A stretch of 64,000 bases of DNA from an uncultured Desulfobacteraceae bacterium (GTDB lineage Bacteria; Desulfobacterota; Desulfobacteria; Desulfobacterales; UBA5852). The translations under genes were made by a program, and so were the position numbers. The notes beneath the pieces were generated by a model that worked only from the letters and a program-made list of their open reading frames with translations, made no database searches and was not told the origin of the DNA. Shown in pieces: positions 40,227 to 50,487 of the stretch; the first letter of the stretch is position 1, and each line of letters begins with the position of its first letter. The stretch spans positions 110,570-174,569 of the forward strand of contig CAJXSL010000011.1 in NCBI GenBank assembly GCA_913060875.1. Reading direction: 5' to 3'.

Positions 40227-41438
40227 CTAAAATCTCGGTTCCGCTGTTTTAATCCGGTCGGGCCAGACCAGTTCCTTGAATCCATTCTGCCATTGGATGA
40301 TAAATTTATGCTGCCGGACCTGTTTGCCCGTCTTATCCACCCCAAATCGGCCAATGATGGTCATGGTATCCAATTGGAACAGAGCATCCCGCACTTTTTC
40401 CTTATCGACACGGCCCACCTCTTCCACTGCCTTTTGCAATACCTGGCCGGCGGCATAGGCGAGCCCCGCATGATACCCGGGCGCATGGCCATGGGTTTCA
40501 ATGAACTGCCGGTTGAATTGCTGGGCACCGGGATAGTTGGCCCTGGGTTCCCACAAAGAAGTCCCAAATACGCCCTCGGCATCCGGTCCGCACCGGTCGG
40601 AAAACTCCTGAAGGGCCGGTCCGACGGATGCATAAAACGCTTTCGGGCGCCATCCGATTCTGTTCAATGCCCTGGTCATATGGACGGCTTCATTCATATG
40701 CCCGCACACCATCAAGACTTGTGACTTGTGCGCCTTGGCTTTAAGGGCCAAAGCGTCCAGATTCCGGGTTCCCTTTTTGAATCCTCGATAATCAACAACC
40801 GTCAACCCGAAGCGGTTGGCCCATTGTCGGCTGCTTTCGGCCAAATCCACTGAAAAGGGATCTTCGGCATAGACCAGTGCAATACGATCCAGATCGTTCA
40901 GGACAAGGAGCTCCAGGAACCCGACGGCAAATTTACTGGCAGGGGTATAAATACCGATGGCATTGCGAAACCCCTGTTCCCACAGGCTGTCGGCGGCTGC
41001 CCCGGCAATCAGCATGGGCATATCGTATTCTTCCGCAAGGGGCAGAACCGCAGCGGTAATGAGACTGGAGTACGGGGCAAAAAGAAAATCGACCTGCGCT
41101 TCGGTTATCAGTTTCCGATAAATCGCGACCGCACGCTCCGGGTCGCTCTGATCGTCTTTGACGATGAGCCTTACGGGTCTTCCCAGAATGCCATTCTGCC
41201 TGTTGACATTCCGTTCCCATAATTCAAACCCGTTCTTCAACGCGGTTGACATTTCCACAAACCGGCCGGACAGCCCGAGACTGACACCGATCTTTATGGG
41301 CTGCGCCGTCGAAACGGATGCCGTTCCCAATACGGTCAAAACAACCGCTAAAACGATCATTCGCCTGAAAAAGCCGAACGGCGCAATGCTGTCGAATCCC
41401 GAAAAGCCCCGTCTTAATTCCCAAAGTGCCATTGCCAA
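40227..41438 (-). CDS. Periplasmic substrate-binding protein, branched-chain amino acid type
   Basis: IKIGVSLGLSGRFVEMSTALKNGFELWERNVNRQNGILGRPVRLIVKDDQSDPERAVAIYRKLI; no ABC permease/ATPase nearby; 5 nt upstream of the hybrid kinase gene. Confidence 0.9.
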   Translation of the reverse strand: MAMALWELRRGFSGFDSIAPFGFFRRMIVLAVVLTVLGTASVSTAQPIKIGVSLGLSGRFVEMSTALKNGFELWERNVNRQNGILGRPVRLIVKDDQSDPERAVAIYRKLITEAQVDFLFAPYSSLITAAVLPLAEEYDMPMLIAGAAADSLWEQGFRNAIGIYTPASKFAVGFLELLVLNDLDRIALVYAEDPFSVDLAESSRQWANRFGLTVVDYRGFKKGTRNLDALALKAKAHKSQVLMVCGHMNEAVHMTRALNRIGWRPKAFYASVGPALQEFSDRCGPDAEGVFGTSLWEPRANYPGAQQFNRQFIETHGHAPGYHAGLAYAAGQVLQKAVEEVGRVDKEKVRDALFQLDTMTIIGRFGVDKTGKQVRQHKFIIQWQNGFKELVWPDRIKTAEPRF

Positions 41439-41678
41439 GTATCGCCCCCATTCGTGGTTGGATTTATGATAGCAAAAGACACCTGCATGACATGCTGAAA
41501 ATCGATTCGCGGGCGAACATCGCGCGCTTATGGGGTGGTTGCAATTTGAGGTAAGAAGTCTCGGCCGTCAAACGCGGCAAGACGTTTCAAGACATAGCAG
41601 AAATCTATCAATATTGTCAAGATTTTCTGACGGTTAGACGTGTATCTATGGACGGTTTTGATTTTCTGAAAAAAGCGC

Positions 41679-42746
41679 CTACACAAGACCGCGCTTCTGG
41701 GCCAGGAGCATCATCTGCTCGGCCATGCTGGTCGGCGGGACACGGGTGTCGCCTTCGGATTTGGCCTTGAGCGTAATGGCTTCCACCGGACAGCTCACCA
41801 CACATAGCCCGCAGCCGATACAGCGATCCGGATTGACCCGGGCCGTTTCCTCATCCGTCATTTCCAAGGCCCCCATCTGACAGCGCTCCAGGCAGGTTTC
41901 ACAGCCGGTGCAGTCTTCTTCCGAAACTTCCGCCAGGTGGTTGGCAATGACCAGATCCACCGGCTTGGGATGTTTGTTCAGGGCCGTCAGCACACCGCAA
42001 CAGTCGCGGCAGCAGTTGCACATGCCGGACGGGTTCTGGGCCGTGGCCGGCTGGGTCACCAGGCCGGCTTCCCGACACTGGTCCATGATGGCGGACGCCT
42101 CCTCGAAAGAGACTTCACGGCCGATGCCGCGGTCGAGGTAGTACTGTCCCATGGAGCCGAACATGAAACAGGCCTCCAGGGGCTTGCCGCAGCCTTGGCC
42201 GACCACCTCCTTGCGCTTGCGGCAGATGCAGTCGGTCACCACGATGCGGGGTTTACTCTTGAGGATGGCCAGGGCATCATCATAGCTGGCCACGTGATGG
42301 CGCGCATCGATGGACTGGTGGACCGGAATGGGACGCAGAAAATAATCCGCCCCCTTCTGCATGGCCGTATCGAACCCCTCTTCGAAATACTGCTCCACCA
42401 TTTCGGCCAATTCCCGGTGGAGATTTTGCACCTGGAACTCAAACAGTCCGTGGACGAAGGGAATCGCCCCGTAGCGTGACCCGCTTTCTTTTTTGAGACG
42501 AAACAACAGGCCCCGCTCGGCCATGTCGTCCAATTGTGCCGCCACGGCATCTTCGGTCTTTCCCAACCGCTGGGCCACCGCGTCCGGCGTTTCCAGATTA
42601 TGGCTCATAGACAGAAACATGGCCGCGTCTTCTTCGGAAAACAGATAACGGAGAATCTTCAGTTCGATACCGGAATCCGTAGCGGGGAATCCCATGGAGA
42701 AAAGGTCGAGTCGTTCCTGCAACCGGCGAAAAATGTTGTCGCTCAT
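41679..42746 (-). CDS. 4Fe-4S dicluster ferredoxin-type protein
   Basis: CTGCETCLERCQMGALEM and CIGCGLCVVSCPVEAI plus additional Cys-rich region CNCCRDCCGV. Confidence 0.9.
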   Translation of the reverse strand: MSDNIFRRLQERLDLFSMGFPATDSGIELKILRYLFSEEDAAMFLSMSHNLETPDAVAQRLGKTEDAVAAQLDDMAERGLLFRLKKESGSRYGAIPFVHGLFEFQVQNLHRELAEMVEQYFEEGFDTAMQKGADYFLRPIPVHQSIDARHHVASYDDALAILKSKPRIVVTDCICRKRKEVVGQGCGKPLEACFMFGSMGQYYLDRGIGREVSFEEASAIMDQCREAGLVTQPATAQNPSGMCNCCRDCCGVLTALNKHPKPVDLVIANHLAEVSEEDCTGCETCLERCQMGALEMTDEETARVNPDRCIGCGLCVVSCPVEAITLKAKSEGDTRVPPTSMAEQMMLLAQKRGLV

Positions 42747-43012
42747 TCGAACTCCTTTCAGGGAGGGTCTGGCAGACCGTCCGATATCGAGGTGGCAAAC
42801 TTGATGGTCACAAAAAAAGGGCTGCGCCTTTCACTCCAGGCCCGATCCGCAATCGCTGACGGAAACGAATCGGATCCGGGATGCTCGTTAGCATACGAAC
42901 TACCCAACCCGTTTGTTTCCGTCAATAAAAAAATGGCTCCGGGGGATGCCGGACGGCCCCCATTGGGGCATGGCGAACCAGAGGTGAGTGAAAAAACTTT
43001 TTTGAGATAGCG

Positions 43013-44047
43013 CTAGTATGTGTAGAACATCTCCTGCAACTCTTCCAGGCTGCGGTCCTGCTGCAGGGCAAGCATCAGGAGGATGCGGGCCTTGGCCGGA
43101 TTGAGTTCATCCGAAACGATGAAACGCCGGCTGTCATCGTCGATCTCCACATTGCGGATGACTGTGCCGGTTTGCACTCGGGAGCTGCGCACGACCACCG
43201 TTCCCTGGCCGGCCGCCCGGGAGGCCGCAGCAATGGCGCCCGCATTCATGTTGCCGTTGCCATCCCCGGCGACCACGATGCCCCGGGCGCCCCGGGACAC
43301 CGAGCAGTCAATCAAATCCGCCGGCATACCGGCACAGGCATATAGGATATCCACCCGGGGCAGCCGATCCACGCCGGCCACCGAAAATTCGCTGGTATGG
43401 GTGTGGCGTCGGAAAGGTCCCCGGAAATACTGGGTCTTGCCGTAAATGACGGTCCCAATGAGGCCGTTGATGGGGGAAAGAAAGGTTTCCACCGAAGTGG
43501 TGTTGTTTTTGGTCAGGGAATGGGCACCATGGATGCGGTCGTTCATCACCACCAGCACCCCCCTCTCGGCGGCCCGGGGGTCGGCGGCCACGGCCACGGC
43601 ATTGTAGAGATTCAGGGGCCCGTCGGCACTCACGGCCGTGGATGGCCGCATGGCCCCGGTCAGGACCACCGGTTTGCGGCTCTTGACGGTCAGATTGAGA
43701 AAATAGGCGGTTTCTTCCATGGTGTCGGTGCCGTGGGTCACGACAACGCCCTCCACCGCACCGTCACCAAGCAGTGCGTTGATGCGATCGGCCAGGGCGA
43801 TCATGAGGGCAAAGGTCATGTCCTGGGAACCCACATTGGCGATCTGCTCTCCCTGGATGTCGGCCAGATCCGACAGCCCGGGAACGGACCCGATCATGGC
43901 ATCCACCGTGATCCGGCCGGAGGCATACCCGGCCTGGGTTCCCGTTTCCGCCTGCCCGGCAATGGTGCCGCCGGTGGCCAGGACCGCCACACAGGCTTTT
44001 TTCCCGGTAGGCGCTTGTATATCTGTCGGCATGGCTCTTTCTTTCAT
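43013..44047 (-). CDS. L-asparaginase type II
   Basis: VAVLATGGTIAGQ and VVTHGTDTMEETAYFLNL active-site motifs. Confidence 0.95.
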   Translation of the reverse strand: MKERAMPTDIQAPTGKKACVAVLATGGTIAGQAETGTQAGYASGRITVDAMIGSVPGLSDLADIQGEQIANVGSQDMTFALMIALADRINALLGDGAVEGVVVTHGTDTMEETAYFLNLTVKSRKPVVLTGAMRPSTAVSADGPLNLYNAVAVAADPRAAERGVLVVMNDRIHGAHSLTKNNTTSVETFLSPINGLIGTVIYGKTQYFRGPFRRHTHTSEFSVAGVDRLPRVDILYACAGMPADLIDCSVSRGARGIVVAGDGNGNMNAGAIAAASRAAGQGTVVVRSSRVQTGTVIRNVEIDDDSRRFIVSDELNPAKARILLMLALQQDRSLEELQEMFYTY

Positions 44048-44050
44048 TTT

Positions 44051-45370
44051 CTATTCAGCATAGGCCGTATCCTGGGCAGCGGCCAGTTCGTCACCCTGCC
44101 AGGCGGCAAGGTCCATTTCGTTTTCCGTTCGGGCCACAACACAGGTCACGGCCAGGTCCCCGGTGACATTGCAGGCCGTCCGCCCCATATCCAGCAGGGC
44201 ATCGATGCCGAAGATCATGGCATAAGCCATCGCCACCGGTGAGCCCGGCTCCACTTTCAACCCCACCGATTCAAGCACCATCATCAGCATAATGGCCCCG
44301 GCGCCCGGTACACCGGCCGTACCGATAGAGGCCAACAGGGACGTGGCAATGATGGTCAACTGCTGCGCAAACGTAAGGGGTGCCCCGATGGCAAACCCTA
44401 CAAAAATGGCGCAGACCCCCTGGTAGATGGCGGTTCCGTCCATATTGATGGTGGCCCCCAAGGGCAGGGAAAAAGAATAAACCCCTTGGGAAATCCCCAT
44501 TTTATGCCCGGCCGTCTCCATGCTCACCGGCAGGGTGCCCCCGCTGCTGCGGGTGACAAAGGCCGTAACGATGGCTTCTTTGGCTTTGTTGAAAAAAGCC
44601 AGGGGCGGCAATTTAAACACCAGCAAAAGCCCCCCGTAAACCAGCAGCATGTGCCCGATAAAAGCCATGTAGACCGCCAGTGTCGTCCAGCCCAGGGGGC
44701 CAAAGGCTTCGGCCCCCTGTTTGCCGAAAACGTCAGCGATCAGGGCAAATACCCCTATGGGGGCGTACTGCAGAATCCAGTTCACCACCAGATACATGAT
44801 TTCCGCCCCCCCGTTGAAAAAGCGGAAAACCGTCTCGCCGGAGCGACTGATCGTTTCGTCTTCGCTGTTGCGGACGTACGCCAGGCCAATGCCGAAAAGC
44901 AGGCAAAAGAAAATCACCGGCAGGACATTGCCCTCGGCAATGGCACCATAGGGGTTGACGGGCACCACGTTGATCAGGGTATCCACCAGCGAGGGCGCGG
45001 TCACCCCTTTTTTGACGCCTTCGGCCGCCCCGGCAGCGATCTCCATCCCTTGACCGGGTTGGAAGAGATTTCCGAAAATCAAGCCGAAGGAGACGGCAAA
45101 CCCTGTGGTGACCATGTAGATCAGCAGGGCTTTAACGCCCACCCGTCCGAGCTGGGAGGGATGGACGCTGGCGGCACCGACCGTCAGGGTAAACAGGATG
45201 ACCGGCATGACAATCATTTTAAGCAGCCGAATGAAAATTTCGCCCAAGGGCGTCGCCCAGGCCATGGCAGGCCCGAAAGCCAGGCCGCAGACCGCCCCCA
45301 GAATCAGTCCCGCCAGAATGCGTGCCAGAAGATTGGATTTGAAATACCAGTCGAGCAGTTTCATATTCAA
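44051..45370 (-). CDS. Dicarboxylate/amino acid:cation symporter (DAACS)
   Basis: AFVTRSSGGTLPVSMETA, LPLGATINMDGTAIYQGV, ASIGTAGVPGAGAIML. Confidence 0.95.
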   Translation of the reverse strand: MNMKLLDWYFKSNLLARILAGLILGAVCGLAFGPAMAWATPLGEIFIRLLKMIVMPVILFTLTVGAASVHPSQLGRVGVKALLIYMVTTGFAVSFGLIFGNLFQPGQGMEIAAGAAEGVKKGVTAPSLVDTLINVVPVNPYGAIAEGNVLPVIFFCLLFGIGLAYVRNSEDETISRSGETVFRFFNGGAEIMYLVVNWILQYAPIGVFALIADVFGKQGAEAFGPLGWTTLAVYMAFIGHMLLVYGGLLLVFKLPPLAFFNKAKEAIVTAFVTRSSGGTLPVSMETAGHKMGISQGVYSFSLPLGATINMDGTAIYQGVCAIFVGFAIGAPLTFAQQLTIIATSLLASIGTAGVPGAGAIMLMMVLESVGLKVEPGSPVAMAYAMIFGIDALLDMGRTACNVTGDLAVTCVVARTENEMDLAAWQGDELAAAQDTAYAE

Positions 45371-45418
45371 CTCCCTGTGGAGAAAAACGCTTGGTTGAAG
45401 TTCAAGCTGTTACGGGCG

Positions 45419-46351
45419 CTACTCGTAGTTGTCGCCTCTGCCTCGCGATGCCTGACGAAGCTGTTCGATCCGGGCCTTGCGGTTGGCCACAAAGCGATTT
45501 TGCAGAAACCGGGCCCGCGACATTCGCTCTTTGGAAATCGCCGGGCCGGAAGCAAAAGGCATTTGCTCGAAATAGGTGTACTTAAGCAGGTCCAGGGTAC
45601 CGTCCGCCTGGATCTGGTCCACGAAGAGATTGAGCCAGTTTAAAAACTCCGGATCGCCCGGGCGGATGGCAAAAGCGTAGAACTCCCGGGTAACAGGTGC
45701 AAGCATGGCGGCCATTTGTGTGTAGTACTGGCGGTGGGTGCTGCGCCAGCGCTGAACAAAGGGGGAGTCCGCCACCATGGCGTCCACCTCGCCCTCGAGG
45801 ATCCCCGCCACCGCCGCTTCGGCCGTCGGATAAAGCCTGATGGCCTTCTGGTCAAAAAGTTCGCGGGCAAATTCCTCATGGGTGGTGCCGGCCTTGACCC
45901 CCAGTCGCAACCCTTCGATACCAAGCAGATCGAAATACGAATCCGCATCCGACGGCAGCAGTTCCCGGCGGACGAGAGCGGCCTGGCTGACTTCGAAATA
46001 CGGGGCGGTGAAACTGACCTGCAGGCCCCTTGTCACCGTTCGGGTCATGGCCGCCATAATGATATCCGAATCTCCGGCCAGCAGGCGGGGAATCTGCTGA
46101 TCGTAGGATTCAGGCCAGATAAAGCGGAGGTTTACCCCTAGATATTCGGCCAGCAGCCGCGCCAGATCGGCGTCCAGGCCAATGACCCGATCTTTCTCCA
46201 TCATGGCAAAAGGCGGATAGCCTTTGTTGAGGGAAACGACCAGTTCACCCCGGGCTTGAATGCGTTCGATCTCACCGGCCCAAAGCACGGGGACCCAAAT
46301 GACGAAAACCAGGCCAACGACAAGCAACCATCTCCATCTCCCTAATCCCAT
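45419..46351 (-). CDS. Periplasmic substrate-binding protein (amino-acid SBP type)
   Basis: GELVVSLNKGYPPFAMMEKDRVIGLDADLARLLAEYLGVNLRF; upstream of the symporter/asparaginase genes. Confidence 0.9.
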   Translation of the reverse strand: MGLGRWRWLLVVGLVFVIWVPVLWAGEIERIQARGELVVSLNKGYPPFAMMEKDRVIGLDADLARLLAEYLGVNLRFIWPESYDQQIPRLLAGDSDIIMAAMTRTVTRGLQVSFTAPYFEVSQAALVRRELLPSDADSYFDLLGIEGLRLGVKAGTTHEEFARELFDQKAIRLYPTAEAAVAGILEGEVDAMVADSPFVQRWRSTHRQYYTQMAAMLAPVTREFYAFAIRPGDPEFLNWLNLFVDQIQADGTLDLLKYTYFEQMPFASGPAISKERMSRARFLQNRFVANRKARIEQLRQASRGRGDNYE

Positions 46352-46567
46352 ATGGACTCCCTCTTAATTTGGGGCGTTGCCGCCCTCCTGATCAGAGCCC
46401 TCCCGCCACCTGTCCGCACGGGCAAATCAATGCCGGCGCAGACACGATCCGCTGGAGATCCAGACATTAGATCCCGGCGGCCCGGCGCCGGTCAGGCAAA
46501 CGGTATCAAAGATAGAACGGATTCGTCGAACAATTGCACTGCTGATGAAATGATGGTGAAAAACAGC

Positions 46568-46761
46568 TTAGGACCTATCTCAAAATAAAGATTAGAGTTC
46601 CTGGCAAGACGCGAGACGGTGAAAAAGCGGAGCATACACGCAGTATGTGAGCATTTTGAGCCGGCTCGGTATGCCCCGCTATCTGATTCAAACGATGCGG
46701 TATCCAGCAACGCTGGAAACGCCGCCAGGGGCACTTAGATTTTTTTTGAGATGGGTTCTAG
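46568..46761. mobile_element. MITE-like palindromic element D
   Basis: Termini TTAGGACCTATCTCAAAA / reverse complement CTAGAACCCATCTCAAAA; interior GAGTTCCTGGCAAGACGCGAG / GAAACGCCGCCAGGGGC resembles elements A-C. Confidence 0.72.
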
Positions 46762-46851
46762 TGAAGCAACAGCAGTATACACGTCTCGCGCCGGCAGGGC
46801 AAGCCACCGGCGGTCTCTTTGGCTTCATCGCCTTGACGGTTTCGTATATAG

Positions 46852-47122
46852 CCGGGCCCGGAGGACCCGGCTTCGGGTTCCCCCCCGGAAGGGGGGATGC
46901 TCCAATCACGAGAGACAATAGGCGTCAGAAGACAGAATTCAGGAGCCAGAAGGATTTTGATGTCGCTTCGCTCCGTCTTTTGAAAAAAATCGAATGCGCC
47001 GAAGGCGAAAACCTTATTCTGACTTCTGGATTCTGACGCCTGAATTCCTATACGATGATTACGGCGGAACCAATTATCTCTGACCTGGCCCAGAGGACCA
47101 GGTTTTCTGGATCAAATAAAAA
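46852..47122. repeat. Long dispersed repeat, copy 2, with nested inverted-repeat element 46920-47041
   Basis: Near-identical to 33043-33302 over almost its whole length, same orientation. Confidence 0.9.
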
Positions 47123-47145
47123 GGGAAAAATCATCACCGGCGGTT

Positions 47146-49287
47146 TCAGCCACGCAGTTCTTCCTTGATGGCGTTGCCGAGGGTATCCAGCATGTAGGGT
47201 TTTTTGATATAGGCCCCGGCCCCGAGACGCTGGGCTTCTTTTACCCGTTCCGTCTCGGCAAACCCGCTGGCGATAATGGCTTTTTGCCCCGGATGATGTT
47301 TGAGGATGTTCTGGTAGGTTTGCAGGCCATCCATGCCGTCTCCCATGAGCATGTCGAGAATGACCAAATCCACGGTATGGTCCTGCAAAAAGGCGATTGC
47401 CGCCTCGCCGTTTTCGGCCGTATGGACCTGATAGTTGAGGTGGCCGAGCAGGTGGGTGGCAATCTTGCGCTGGCTTTCCATGTCGTCCACGACCAGGAGC
47501 GTTTCCCGCCGGCCTTTGAGGGACTCCAATCTCAGGCCGTTTTCCTTTTCGGCGGCTGCTTCCCGGGAAATGGGAAAGTATAGGTTGAAGGTCGTGCCCT
47601 TGCCTTTTCCACTGAGCACGTCGATGTAGCCGTGGTGGTCCTGAACGGTACCCCAAACCACCGCCAGCCCGAGCCCCGTACCGCTGCGGCCCATTTTCTT
47701 CTTGGTGTAAAAGGGCTCGAAAATATGATTCAGATCTTCAGGACTGATGCCCTGGCCGCTGTCCTTGACCTGCAGGCGGACATACTCACCCTCATTGACC
47801 GTGTTATAACCCCGGATCGGATATTCCAGAAAGCAGCTTTCAGTGGACACGGTAATGCGCCCGCCTTCGGGTTGGGCTTCCGCCGCGTTGCCGATCAGGT
47901 TCATGAGGGTTTTCTTCAGGTGCACAGAAGATCCCTTGATGTTGAAAAGGTGGGCTTCAAGCTGGAAATCCACCTCGGTGTCCTGGTGATGCGCCAGAAT
48001 CTTCTGGTGCTCCGGGGATGTCTGATAGGATGCAATGATGTCGTTTAGATTGATAACATCCTGGGCCATGACACCGCGACGGGCCAGGGTCAGCAGATCC
48101 TGGACGATGGTGGCGGCCTTCTGACCGGATTCCTTCATGGTTTCGATGGGTCCCCTCAATTGGCTGTCGGCGTCCAGGTCCATGAGCAGCATATCCGGAT
48201 AGCTGACAATACCGGAGAGCACATTGTTCAAATCATGCGCCACACCACCTGCCAACAGCCCCAGGGATTCCATTTTCTTCGACCGTTCCAATTGAGAACG
48301 CAGCTCCTGCTTTTCCTTCTCCGTTTTTTTCCGTTCGGATATATCCCGGGTAACCCCCATAATTCCGGTCGGCAGACCGTCTTCACCAAGGACTAATGAA
48401 GCTGTCACTTCCGTAGGAATCGTGGTGCCGTCCTGTCGGTAAAGGTCGAGTTCCATGGTCACCGAACGGTTATAGCTGCCCCTGCGCTCCCCTTCGGCAA
48501 GGCGGCTTGCCAACAGGCTGCCGGCCATATCGATTGACTCCGGCGGCATGACCTGATCGATCGTCAGCGTTTTCAACGCCTCAAGCGACCAGCCGTGCAT
48601 CTTGACCGCCACCGGACTGATATAAGTGTAGTTAAAATCAAGGTCCATGGTCCAGATCACGTCGTTGATATTGTCGGCCAGCAGACGGTATTGTTCTTCA
48701 CTGGCGCGCAAGGCCTCCTCCGCATGGATTCGTTCATCGATTTCCCGTTTGAGGGCCCGGTTTGACGACAGCAATTCAGCCGTGCGTTCCTGGACGCGCT
48801 CCTCGAGAACCTTCTTCGATTTCAGGACCCGTAAATAAAGAAACACAACCAGATAAATCAACACCACCGCAAAAAAGACATAGGCGTGGATATAGATCGA
48901 ACGGGAAAGCCAGATCGCCTCCACCCAGCCGATGATATTACCCCGGTATTCCACACGGGCCATAAGCGGAACCCTTGGGATTAAATGCAGGCGGATGAGA
49001 AGCGGTTCCAGTCGTCCGGTGCTTTCAGTCCGGATATCCTGGAAAATGTCGCCGTTGTTGTGCGTCACTGTCAGGGATTCGTAACCGTGCGTATCGGCTG
49101 CCAGCGCCAGGTATTCCGAAGCCCCCAGATGATTGTAGTTCCACATGGCATCTTCGATGATGCGGGCATGGGTTTGAATACGTTCCTGGGCCTGATTGAG
49201 GGCGTGTTTTTCATAGCCCAAGACAAACGCACAGAATGTCATGGCCAAGAGGCTCGCGGTCAGAAAATGGATGTGTCGATGCGTCAT
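47146..49287 (-). CDS. PAS hybrid histidine kinase with receiver
   Basis: [43 protein letters not shown], receiver [19 protein letters not shown]; closely resembles 37861-40221 in its C-terminal half. Confidence 0.92.
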   Translation of the reverse strand: [713 protein letters not shown]

Positions 49288-50213
49288 AGAAGAATACCCA
49301 TGGCCTCAGGATTGGCCTCTATGGTGCCCATCAGGTACTTCTTTATGGCACGGTTCAGTCGTAAGAGGCTCACCTCATCGATTTTACGGCTGCAAATGAG
49401 AAAACGCTTGTTGCCGGCCGGCATATCAGTGAAATGGATGATTTTGAAATCTTTCATCGGCAGGCCGGAGCATAAGATTAAATCTTCCGCTTCTTCCTTG
49501 GATATAAAAAAATAGTCCGCTCGATGGGTATGGATCATTTTTATCATACTGGTGTTTTCGGCCGTGGTAACGATTTCCCGGGGGGCATACTGCTTTAGTC
49601 TATTATCGATGTATGGCCCGTAAGAATAGCCGTCCTTGCGGAGGAACCGCAAACGACGATTGGCCAGCGTCTGTGCCAGAGTGGCTCCGGGGCGGATTTG
49701 CTCATTGTCGGTTCTGGCAAGGGCCATCATCGGATTGTCCATATATATGGGCAGTGAAAAATTACCGTAGGCTTCCCTTGCGGGTGTCTTGAACCATCCC
49801 ACGGCACAGGCACGTTGCGCATTATCCCGGATGACTTCCAGTTGGCGTTTGGCCGGTATCTTGTGCCAGACGTATGGGATGCCGGCCTCCTTGAATACCC
49901 AGTTGACACGATCGGCAATCATGCCGTGAACTTGTTTGGGCGTCGTTACATAGTAGGGACGCCGCTCGTGATAATAGACGACAATGCTGTCATCCGGTGG
50001 CGTAGCCGCCTGGCGTGACGCCGTGTTAAGGGCCTGCAAGGGCGCGGCCTGGGGATACAATGATGATCGCCCCATATAAACGGCGGCTATCCCTAAGGGC
50101 ACCAACAGCGAGAATAGGATGATGGTGGTTCGGTTTTTCATATTTTCAACAGTACGAACGGTTCGGCCCTGCAGTTTCGGGAATGCCGCTTTTTTCTTAC
50201 CCGATACGGCCAT
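49284..50213 (-). CDS. Periplasmic substrate-binding protein (SBP_bac_3-like)
   Basis: Signal-anchor plus DSIVVYYHERRPYYVTTPKQVHGMIADRVNWVFKEAGI; ATGA overlap with the kinase gene; a later start at 50138 (MKNRTTIILF) is plausible. Confidence 0.82.
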   Translation of the reverse strand: MAVSGKKKAAFPKLQGRTVRTVENMKNRTTIILFSLLVPLGIAAVYMGRSSLYPQAAPLQALNTASRQAATPPDDSIVVYYHERRPYYVTTPKQVHGMIADRVNWVFKEAGIPYVWHKIPAKRQLEVIRDNAQRACAVGWFKTPAREAYGNFSLPIYMDNPMMALARTDNEQIRPGATLAQTLANRRLRFLRKDGYSYGPYIDNRLKQYAPREIVTTAENTSMIKMIHTHRADYFFISKEEAEDLILCSGLPMKDFKIIHFTDMPAGNKRFLICSRKIDEVSLLRLNRAIKKYLMGTIEANPEAMGILL

Positions 50214-50487
50214 GCCGTAGCGTTAATAAAATGCCATGGCACCGATCGGCAGGCCGGCAGGGCGTTCACATCTATATATCGGCAACTTCCCGCAATTCTA
50301 AAACTTTTTCTGCAAAGCAGGGAAGGGCAATATCCGTTTGCAGGGGATTGGGAAAGCATCGGAAAAAGCCGAAACGGGGCCATAACCCAGCCCGGCTCCG
50401 GCTTTATAACTTCGAGAGGTCCAACTTCAGGGGTGATCACGTCTGAAAGGCGTCTTCCCCATTAAAAAACCATCTCCGACTACGGCC

